From Propionibacterium sp. (GTDB lineage Bacteria > Actinomycetota > Actinomycetes > Propionibacteriales > Propionibacteriaceae), in NCBI GenBank assembly GCA_012837465.1, contig DURG01000087.1:1-6826 (forward strand): a DNA stretch of 6,826 nt. Direction: 5' to 3'. Made by a program: the position numbers and the translations under genes. The notes under the pieces are model-generated. The model worked only from the letters and a program-made list of their open reading frames with translations. It had not been told where the DNA came from and did no database searches. Shown here in pieces: positions 1 through 5,149 of this stretch (position 1 is its first letter; each line of letters opens with the position of its first letter).

Positions 1-140
1 CGGCGCGTCGGCCCCGCCAGGCGGTACTGCCACAGACCGTTCAGGCACTGCCAATGAGGGCGCACCATCTGGGGGCGCGGGTACTCCGGCAGCGGGATGT
101 CCGCGCGGGTCTCGCCAGCCCAGGGCGTGGTGAGGTACAT
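1..140 (-). CDS. Glycoside hydrolase family 2 protein, N-terminus only (runs off the window)
   Basis: This is the first 46 codons of a gene that continues past the left edge. Translated from the ATG at 140-138 it reads MYLTTPWAGE and then LPEYPRPQMVRPHWQCLNG followed by LWQYRL. The block PEYPRPQMVR..W..LNGLW.Y (about residues 18-39) is the characteristic opening of the sugar-binding, jelly-roll-like N-terminal domain of family 2 beta-glycosidases (beta-galactosidase/beta-glucuronidase/beta-mannosidase relatives). The substrate cannot be told because the catalytic TIM barrel is outside the window. There is no signal peptide in the visible part, so a cytoplasmic enzyme is likely. The start lies 7 nt after the ilvE stop, with no Shine-Dalgarno and no -10 box at leaderless distance. 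Expression by readthrough from ilvE with reinitiation is therefore the simplest reading. The frame is open for the whole visible stretch. The family call is confident; specificity is unknown. Confidence 0.82.
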   Translation of the reverse strand, partial: MYLTTPWAGETRADIPLPEYPRPQMVRPHWQCLNGLWQYRLAGPTR

Positions 141-147
141 GGACCGG

Positions 148-1224
148 TCAGACGACCCGGCGCATCCAGCCGTGCTCGTCCTCGGCGCGGCCGTACTGGA
201 TGTCGACGAGGTGCTGGCGGATCTCGCGGGTCTTGCGGCCCGGCGTGCCGTCGCCCACCTGCTGCTTGCCGCGATCCGGCGAGTTGAAGCCCGTGATGGG
301 GGTGACGACCGCGGCGGTCCCACAGGCGAAGACCTCGGTGATCGCCCCGTCGTCGACGCCGTCGAGGACCTCGTCGATGGAGATCTGGCGCTCCACCGGC
401 TTGAGGTCGTGGTCCGAGGCGAGGCGGAGGATCGACTCGCGGGTGACGCCGGCCAGGATGGTGCCGAGTTCCGGGGTGAGCAGCTCACCGTCGGCGGTGA
501 TGAACATGATGTTCATCGTGCCGCACTCCTCGACCCACTTGCGCTCCGCGCCGTCGAGCCAGAGCACCTGGCCGCAGTCGTTGGCGTAGGCCTCGTCGGT
601 GGCCACCAGGCTGGCGGCATAGTTGCCGCCACACTTGACCGAACCGGTTCCACCCTGCACGGAGCGCGCGTAGTTCGGGGTGATCCACAGCTTGACGGGC
701 TCCGAGTAGTAGGGGCCGGCCGGGGTGGCGATGACGGCGTAGCGGTAAGTGTTGGCCTCGCGGACGCCGAGGTACGGCTCAGAGGCGATCATGAACGGGC
801 GGATGTAGAGGCTCTGCTCGTTCTCGGAGCTCGGCACCCAGCTGTGCTCGAGCTTGACGAGTTCCTCGATCGACGCGAGGAACACGTCCTCGGGCAGGGG
901 CGCCATGCCCATGCGGCGCGCGGAGTTCACGAAACGGGCGGCGTTGCGCTCGGGGCGGAACAGCCAGATGGAGTTGTCGTCGTGGCGGTAGGCCTTCAGC
1001 CCCTCGAAGATCTCCTGGCCGTAGTGGAGGACGGCGGAGGCAGGGTGCAGCGCCCACTCCGTCATCGGGACGATCCGGGGCTCCTGCCAGCCGTCACCCG
1101 CGATGAAGTCGACCACTGCCATGTGGTCGACGTAGTAGCGGCCGAACCCTGGGTCTGCGAGCGCGGCCTGGCGGGCGGCGTCGGCGGTGGGGGTCGTGGT
1201 GCGGTTGATGGAGAACTGGGCCAT
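148..1224 (-). CDS. ilvE: Branched-chain amino acid aminotransferase
   Basis: This 358-residue, complete protein is a fold-type IV PLP enzyme that reversibly transfers the amino group of leucine, isoleucine or valine to 2-oxoglutarate, the last step of their synthesis and first of their breakdown, in the cytoplasm. Visible landmarks: HYGQEIFEGLKAYR (about 67-80), RPERNAARF (90-98), YIRPF (140-144), GTGSVKCGGNYAAS with the predicted PLP Schiff-base lysine K197, the class IV signature E233-CGTM-N238, and the late FACGTAAVVTPI (299-310). Length fits actinobacterial IlvE of about 360-370 residues. The open frame extends further upstream, but the ATG at 1224-1222 is chosen because conserved N-terminal sequence begins there and a -10 box (TAACAT) sits 7 nt upstream, predicting a leaderless message. 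No ribosome binding site is seen. Downstream, a GH2 gene starts 7 nt after the stop, so the two may be cotranscribed. Identity is nearly certain. Confidence 0.96.
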   Translation of the reverse strand: MAQFSINRTTTPTADAARQAALADPGFGRYYVDHMAVVDFIAGDGWQEPRIVPMTEWALHPASAVLHYGQEIFEGLKAYRHDDNSIWLFRPERNAARFVNSARRMGMAPLPEDVFLASIEELVKLEHSWVPSSENEQSLYIRPFMIASEPYLGVREANTYRYAVIATPAGPYYSEPVKLWITPNYARSVQGGTGSVKCGGNYAASLVATDEAYANDCGQVLWLDGAERKWVEECGTMNIMFITADGELLTPELGTILAGVTRESILRLASDHDLKPVERQISIDEVLDGVDDGAITEVFACGTAAVVTPITGFNSPDRGKQQVGDGTPGRKTREIRQHLVDIQYGRAEDEHGWMRRVV

Positions 1225-1231
1225 GCGCTCG

Positions 1232-1260
1232 ATGTTATCCCGACGTGACCCGACGCGAAC
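1232..1260 (-). promoter_or_regulatory. Predicted ilvE promoter (leaderless)
   Basis: Read on the minus strand, a -10 box TAACAT (1237-1232) is preceded by a 17-nt spacer and a weak -35 candidate GTTCGC (1260-1255). Seven bases, CGAGCGC, separate the -10 box from the ilvE ATG, so the expected transcription start falls at or within one base of the A of the start codon. No Shine-Dalgarno is present. The -10 match and spacing are seen directly; leaderless transcription is inferred. Confidence 0.55.
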
Positions 1261-1343
1261 GGGGGTCCATCGCATTGCGGCCACCCGTGGACACGTCGGC
1301 CGAGTGTGTCCCTTGGGGTGTGTCCGCCCTCGACGACGCCCCC

Positions 1344-1374
1344 TACGGTGGCGGGGAGGCCCCCGGTCAGGAGG
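1344..1374 (+). promoter_or_regulatory. Weak -10 candidate and strong ribosome binding site for the BrkB-like gene
   Basis: TACGGT (1344-1349) fits an actinobacterial TANNNT -10 box. Its expected start point near 1356 would leave a 5' leader of about 23 nt containing AGGAGG (1369-1374), 4 nt before the ATG at 1379. The ribosome binding site is clear and fixes the start codon. The -10 assignment is weak because no convincing -35 element lies 16-18 nt upstream. An 8-bp direct repeat, GTGTGTCC at 1304-1311 and 1318-1325, sits where an activator could bind. Confidence 0.4.
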
Positions 1375-1378
1375 AAGA

Positions 1379-2467
1379 ATGGCCAAGAACGAGATCGAGC
1401 AGCCAGTCGACGTCAACCAGGACGCCCCGCACCAGGAGGACCCGCGGAAGCCGGACAACCCCACCGACATCAAGCCACCCAACTGGCGGTTCGTGCTCAA
1501 GAACGCAATGCGCGAGTTCATCGACGACCAGATGCTCGACGCCGCGGCCGGGCTCACGTACTACACCGTGTTGTCGATCTTCCCCGCCGTCATCGCGCTG
1601 GTGTCGATCCTCAGCCTGCTGGGCCAGGGCGGCGACGTCATCCGCACGCTCATCGAGGATCTCCAGGAGCGTGGCGCGATCCCCGTCGACGCCTTCAGGG
1701 TGATCGAGCCGGTCATGGAGTCGCTGCTCGAGACCCCGGCCCCCGGGCTGGGCCTCATCCTCGGCATCGTGGTGGCGCTGTGGACGGCGTCGAACTACGT
1801 CAAGGCCTTCGGCCGGGCGATGAACCGCATCTACGAGGTGCCCGAAGGTCGCGGCCTGGTCAAGCTCAACCTCTCGCAGTACGGGCTGACCACCATGGTG
1901 CTGGTTCTGGTCGCCATGTCGCTGGTGCTGGTCACCGTCAGCGGCCCATTGGCACGCTCCGTGGGCGACCTCATCGGCCTGGGCGACACCGCCGTGACCG
2001 TCTTCGAGATCGCCAAGTGGCCGCTGCTGGTGGGCATCGTGGTCGTCATCGTGGCCCTGCTCTACTGGGGCACCCCCAACGTGCGCCAGCCCAAGTTCCG
2101 CTGGCTCAGCATCGGCGCGGTCGTCGCCATCATCGGCGCGGCGATCGCATCGGTGGGCTTCGGCTTCTACGTGTCCAACTTCGGCTCGTACGACGAGACT
2201 TACGGCACCCTCGCCGGCGTCATCATCTTCCTGTTCTGGATCAACATCATCAATCTCGTCCTGCTCTTCGGCGCGGAGATCGACGCGGAACTCGAACGCG
2301 GCCGGCAACTGCAGGGCGGGATCGAGGCCGAGGAGGAGATCCAACTCCCGCTGCGCGACGACAAGGCCGCCCTGAAGAAGGAGGAGAAAGATCGCAAGGC
2401 TTTCCAGGAGGCGCGCCAACTGCGTCTCACCCGGGGCGAATCGGCGCGTCGCGGCAAGGAGGAGTAG
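1379..2467 (+). CDS. YihY/virulence factor BrkB family membrane protein
   Basis: This 362-residue integral membrane protein has the layout of the YihY/BrkB (formerly ribonuclease BN) family. A hydrophilic, proline- and acid-rich N-terminus (about 1-35) is followed by an amphipathic segment with DAAAGLTYYTVLSIFPA (54-70), the family's best conserved block. About six hydrophobic segments follow at roughly 60-82, 123-142, 168-192, 213-231, 244-264 and 278-298. Other family blocks are ALWTASNYVKAFGRAMNRIY (133-152), LLYWGTPN (227-234) and the last-helix LFGAEIDAELERGR (296-309). The C-terminal 60 residues form a charged, E/K/R-rich cytoplasmic tail. The biochemical role is unsettled: the old RNase BN name is not supported for this family, and BrkB was linked to serum resistance in Bordetella. 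The ATG at 1379 is chosen for its AGGAGG site; longer in-frame starts would reach into the ilvE promoter region. It is transcribed divergently from ilvE, with no visible functional link. Confidence 0.92.
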   Translation: MAKNEIEQPVDVNQDAPHQEDPRKPDNPTDIKPPNWRFVLKNAMREFIDDQMLDAAAGLTYYTVLSIFPAVIALVSILSLLGQGGDVIRTLIEDLQERGAIPVDAFRVIEPVMESLLETPAPGLGLILGIVVALWTASNYVKAFGRAMNRIYEVPEGRGLVKLNLSQYGLTTMVLVLVAMSLVLVTVSGPLARSVGDLIGLGDTAVTVFEIAKWPLLVGIVVVIVALLYWGTPNVRQPKFRWLSIGAVVAIIGAAIASVGFGFYVSNFGSYDETYGTLAGVIIFLFWINIINLVLLFGAEIDAELERGRQLQGGIEAEEEIQLPLRDDKAALKKEEKDRKAFQEARQLRLTRGESARRGKEE

Positions 2468-2482
2468 GGCCGCCGTCGGCCC
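2467..2482 (+). terminator. GC-rich hairpin at the BrkB-like stop codon
   Basis: GGGCCG (2467-2472) and CGGCCC (2477-2482) form a perfect 6-bp stem with a CCGT loop, starting on the last base of the TAG stop. No T tract follows, so it is not a canonical intrinsic terminator. It could be a weak terminator or 3'-end stabiliser. The separate promoter predicted immediately downstream fits a transcript boundary here. Confidence 0.3.
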
Positions 2483-2497
2483 ATGTCCGCGGACCGG

Positions 2498-2526
2498 CTG
2501 ACGCCGACCCCGTTGCTGGGTAACGT
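2498..2526 (+). promoter_or_regulatory. Predicted promoter of the NTF2-like gene (leaderless)
   Basis: CTGACG (2498-2503, four of six matches to TTGACA) and TAACGT (2521-2526) are separated by exactly 17 nt. Seven bases, CTGGGCC, lie between the -10 box and the ATG at 2534, placing the expected transcript start at or beside the start codon. This is the best promoter match in the window. A 10-bp perfect palindrome, GTCCGCGGAC (2485-2494), lies just upstream of the -35 box and could be an operator or chance. Confidence 0.6.
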
Positions 2527-2533
2527 CTGGGCC

Positions 2534-2905
2534 ATGACGAGCCTGGAGTTGCAGAACCTGTTGGCCATCGAGCACAGCGGCTGGCAAGCACTCACCGACG
2601 GGAGCGGCGCGGACTTCTACGAGGCGCTCATGGCCGAGGACGGGCTCATGGTGCTCGTCGGCGGCATGGTGCTCACCCGCGACGAGGTGATCGACTCCCT
2701 CAAGGAAGCCGAGCCGTGGGCCCGCTACGACATCACCGGCCCGCAGCTGATCCCGATCGACGAGCACTGCGCCACCCTGGTCTACCGCGCCAGCGCCCTG
2801 CGTCCCGGCGAGGACACCTTCCGCGCCATCATGGCCAGCACCTATCGGCTCGTGCGTGGCCAACTGCGCCTGATGCTCTACCAGCAGACGCACATCACGA
2901 CGTGA
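2534..2905 (+). CDS. Small NTF2-like (SnoaL/DUF4440-type) protein of unknown function
   Basis: This 123-residue cytoplasmic protein has no signal peptide or membrane segment. Its pattern fits the cone-shaped NTF2-like superfamily: an N-terminal helix with LLAIEHSGWQAL (9-20), then FYEALMAEDGLMVL (28-41), a short strand GGMVLTRDEVIDSL (43-56), WARYDITGPQLIPIDEHCAT (62-81), LVYRASA (82-88), and a final strand pair YRLVRGQLRLMLYQQTH (104-120). Such proteins include polyketide cyclases, isomerases and many uncharacterised stress or steroid-type proteins, so no reaction can be assigned. The frame also has an ATG at 2483, but that one has no ribosome binding site and would cover the promoter. The ATG at 2534 sits 7 nt after a TAACGT -10 box and matches where such proteins begin. 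A CPBP-like membrane gene follows after 53 bp with its own predicted promoter. The fold call is from pattern only. Confidence 0.78.
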   Translation: MTSLELQNLLAIEHSGWQALTDGSGADFYEALMAEDGLMVLVGGMVLTRDEVIDSLKEAEPWARYDITGPQLIPIDEHCATLVYRASALRPGEDTFRAIMASTYRLVRGQLRLMLYQQTHITT

Positions 2906-2946
2906 CACCGTTGCGCTGATCGCGACCACCGCGACGCCGTGATGGA

Positions 2947-2952
2947 TAGGCT
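2947..2952 (+). promoter_or_regulatory. Predicted -10 box of the CPBP-like gene (leaderless)
   Basis: TAGGCT (2947-2952) lies 6 nt before the GTG at 2959, so the expected transcript start coincides with the first base of the start codon. No Shine-Dalgarno is seen. No good -35 hexamer is found 16-19 nt upstream. A small inverted repeat, TCGCG (2920-2924) and CGCGA (2930-2934), covers that position. Confidence 0.42.
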
Positions 2953-2958
2953 GGGCGC

Positions 2959-3795
2959 GTGAGCGCCGCCCAGATCGACGAGCATGCCTACGTCCTGCCA
3001 CGAAGGCCCGGGTGGACCCCCTCCCTCATCCCCGCCGCGCTGATCTCGCTGTCCGCGTTCTTCCTGTTCGGCATGGAGATCCGCCCCCTGGGCTACCTCA
3101 CGATGCTGGTGGGGCTCGGCCTGTGCGTGTGGCTCGACCGCGTGCTGCTGCGCGACCTCCTGCTCGTCGCCGTCGGGCTCATCATCGTCTCGACGATCTC
3201 CGTGCGCGCCGACGTCAGTTGGGGCAACGTGCTGCTGATGGGCACGGTGCTGACCATGGCGGTGGCGGTCCCGTACCTGATCAACCGGTTCGGCTACGGG
3301 GACCACACCATCCGCTTCCACTGGCTCGCCGGGAAGTGGTCGAGGTGGATGTGGGCCTACCTGTTGGCGGTGCCGGTCATCGGATGGGTCATCCTGCCGA
3401 CGTACTTCGTGCGCTCCGGCGCCTACCGGAACTGGCCGCCGTTGGAGGATTGGACGGAGATCGCGCGGTTCTTCGTGGGCGTGAACTTCGTGGGGTCGTG
3501 GGACGAGTTCTTCTTCATCATCACGATCTTCGTGCTGCTGCGCCGGCACTTCTCGTTCTGGTTCGCCAACGGCCTGACCGCGGTGATCTTCGTGTCGTTC
3601 CTGTGGGAGCTGGGCTACCAGGAGTGGGGCCCGCTGCTGACGACGCCGTTCGCGATGCTCCAGGCCTACCTGTACTCGAAGACCAGGTCGCTGCTGTACG
3701 TGTTGATCGTGCACCTGCTGTTCGACGTGGTGGTGTTCCTGTCGATCGTGCACGTGCGCTACCCGCAGTTGGACATCTTCTTCTACCTCTGGTGA
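2959..3795 (+). CDS. Divergent CPBP-family multi-pass membrane protein
   Basis: This 278-residue protein has about eight hydrophobic segments, roughly 24-40, 45-60, 66-80, 90-107, 133-150, 184-194, 200-216 and 246-264. The C-terminal half resembles the CPBP (CAAX protease and bacteriocin-processing, Rce1-like) intramembrane protease domain. The order is WDEFFFI (181-187), FVSFLWELGY (211-220), FAMLQAYLYSKTRSLLYVLI (231-250) and HLLFD (252-256). The third motif, HxxxD, and the preceding AYLYSKTRSLLYV stretch are typical. The first motif, normally EExxxR, is D182-E183-FFF-I187 with no arginine, and the expected second-motif histidine is replaced by W/E (216-217). It may therefore be a non-canonical or non-proteolytic member. 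The GTG start at 2959 is chosen because the sequence fits an N-terminal cytoplasmic lead and a -10 box lies 6 nt upstream. It converges with the reductase remnant across 123 bp. Substrate and role are unknown. Confidence 0.82.
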   Translation: MSAAQIDEHAYVLPRRPGWTPSLIPAALISLSAFFLFGMEIRPLGYLTMLVGLGLCVWLDRVLLRDLLLVAVGLIIVSTISVRADVSWGNVLLMGTVLTMAVAVPYLINRFGYGDHTIRFHWLAGKWSRWMWAYLLAVPVIGWVILPTYFVRSGAYRNWPPLEDWTEIARFFVGVNFVGSWDEFFFIITIFVLLRRHFSFWFANGLTAVIFVSFLWELGYQEWGPLLTTPFAMLQAYLYSKTRSLLYVLIVHLLFDVVVFLSIVHVRYPQLDIFFYLW

Positions 3796-3829
3796 CCCCT
3801 GGTCCCTGAGCGTGAGCGCCAGCGAACGA

Positions 3830-3905
3830 CGAAGGGCCCCCGCAGCCCGGATCGCCGCCTCGACCCCCGTGGCCAAGGTGTTGCGTCACATGCGGGCGCC
3901 CTTCG
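3830..3905. terminator. Long inverted repeat between convergent genes, possible bidirectional terminator
   Basis: CGAAGGGCCCCCGC (3830-3843) and GCGGGCGCCCTTCG (3892-3905) pair at 13 of 14 positions around a 48-nt loop. They lie in the 123-bp gap between the stops of two converging genes, which suits transcription termination in both directions. Within the loop, GCCGC and GTGGC could form a smaller stem. The long loop and lack of T tracts make this weaker than a classic intrinsic terminator. Nothing else was recognised in 3796-3918. Confidence 0.42.
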
Positions 3906-3918
3906 ACTGCCGGCCCGC

Positions 3919-5127
3919 TCAGGAACCGGTGAGCTCGCCCAGCAGCTCGTTGAGCAGTTCGGTCGAGGAGAGGTGCACCCAGATGCCGTCGCGCAGCTGC
4001 GCGGCGGTGGTGCCGGTGCGCATCGCGAGGGCCACCAAGTTGACGACCTCCTGGGAGTCGACCCCGTGGTAGGCGAAGCCGAGGACCTCGTCGGTGTCGG
4101 CGTCCACGACCACCTTGGCGATCCCCCGGGTCTCCCCCACCGTCTTCGGCCGCGGCATCATCGCCAGCTTCGCAACGGGCTTGGCCGCGGTCAGGACGTT
4201 GAGCCCCTTCTCGCGCGCCTCCTTCTCGGTGAGGCCCACGCTCGACAGTGGCGGCGTGACGAACGTCGTGGTCGGCACCGCGACCCTGTCCGCGCGGCTG
4301 CGCCCACCGTCGCCCAAGAGCTGCGAGGCGACGATGCGGTAGTCGTCGAGGGAGATGTAGGTGAACTGCGGGCCGCCGTTGCAGTCGCCGACGGCCCAGA
4401 CGTTCTCGGCGCTGGTGCGCAGCTGGTCGTCGACGGCGATGAAGCCCTTGTCGTCGACCTCGATGCCCGCCTTCTCCAGCCCGGCGGGCACCGCGGGCAC
4501 GCGGCCGGTGGCGAAGAGGACGGCGTCGGCGTCGAAGGTGCCGCCGGTGGTGACGACCGCCTTCTCCGTCACCTCCGTGACCTCGACGCCCTCGACGACC
4601 GTGACGCCGGAGTCGTTGAGTGCCGAGAGCACGGAGTCGCGCACGTCGTCGTCCTCGCGGCCGAGCACGGCGCTGCGGTTGAGGACGGTGACGTCGCTGC
4701 CGAACCCGGCGAACATGTGGGCGAACTCCAGCCCGACTGCGCCCGCGCCGACGATGACGAGCCTCGACGGCAGGGAGTCGACGTGCTGGATGGAGATGGA
4801 GGTGTGGACGTGCTGGAGGTCGCCTCCGGGGACGCCCGCGGGGCGGGGCGCGCTGCCGGTGTTGATGACGACGGCGGCGGCGGAGATCTCGACGCGCTCG
4901 TCCCCTCCGGTCACCGTGACCCGGCGCGGCCCGACGAACTCGGCCTCGCCCATGACGACGGTGACCTTGCCCTCGAGCATTTCGCGGTTGGCGGCGTTGA
5001 GTTTCTCGACGAGGGAGTCGCGGCACTGGAGGGCCTCGGCGAGGTACGTCTCGGGGTCGTCCTCGGGGCTGCGCTCGGCGGCTGAGTGGACGAGTGCCTT
5101 GGTGGGGATGCAGGCGACGTTGATGCA
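3919..5127 (-). pseudogene. 5'-truncated RclA-type flavoprotein disulfide reductase
   Basis: 402 codons of a class I pyridine nucleotide-disulfide oxidoreductase closest, from memory, to RclA (E. coli RclA is about 441 residues; flavin-dependent Cu(II)/hypothiocyanous acid reductase of oxidant defence). In order: redox motif CINVACIPTKALVHSA with TGC codons at 5127-5125 and 5112-5110; NAD(P)H motif IVGAGAVGLEFAH; second FAD motif ENVWAVGDCNGG; RclA-like QFTYISLDDYRIV; dimer-interface TPPLSSVGLTEKEARE; and C-terminal HLSSTE, where family members have HPxxxE. Homology starts at the first redox cysteine. The N-terminal FAD-binding Rossmann segment (about 42 residues, GxGxxG) is absent, and the upstream bases are the end of fadD. 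No ATG, GTG or TTG precedes the cysteines in frame. The first in-frame ATG (4980) has no ribosome binding site and would give a 353-residue product without FAD N-terminus or redox cysteines. The rest of the frame is intact to the TGA, suggesting a recent deletion or an assembly error. Confidence 0.8.
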
Positions 5128-5149
5128 GGCGGACGAACACGGCTGCGAC

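Noticed and set aside
97..1248. 383-codon open frame on the plus strand opposite ilvE
   Set aside because: Its translation is low-complexity V/D/G/A/R-rich sequence with no family resemblance. It is the mirror of the high-GC codon pattern of ilvE.
148..1557. Longer ilvE start giving a 469-residue protein
   Set aside because: The extra 111 residues are unlike any IlvE N-terminus, cross the divergent intergenic region and enter the BrkB-like gene. The ATG at 1224 has a well-placed -10 box.
1379..2467. Calling the BrkB-like protein ribonuclease BN
   Set aside because: That historical name was a misattribution for the YihY family. The sequence shows only a polytopic membrane protein without nuclease motifs.
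2483..2905. Upstream ATG start at 2483 for the NTF2-like gene
   Set aside because: It has no ribosome binding site, overlaps the hairpin and palindrome, and would make the excellent 17-nt-spaced promoter internal to the gene.
1367..3001. 544-codon open frame on the minus strand opposite the BrkB-like and NTF2-like genes
   Set aside because: It spans two real genes and their intergenic promoter and is rich in H, Q, D, R and V repeats, as expected of an antisense shadow. No ribosome binding site or domain was recognised.
3919..4980. Treating the 353-codon frame from ATG 4980 as a complete functional reductase
   Set aside because: No ribosome binding site precedes it, the homology continues upstream for another 49 codons including both redox cysteines, and the FAD-binding N-terminus is missing. 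A truncated gene explains the data better.
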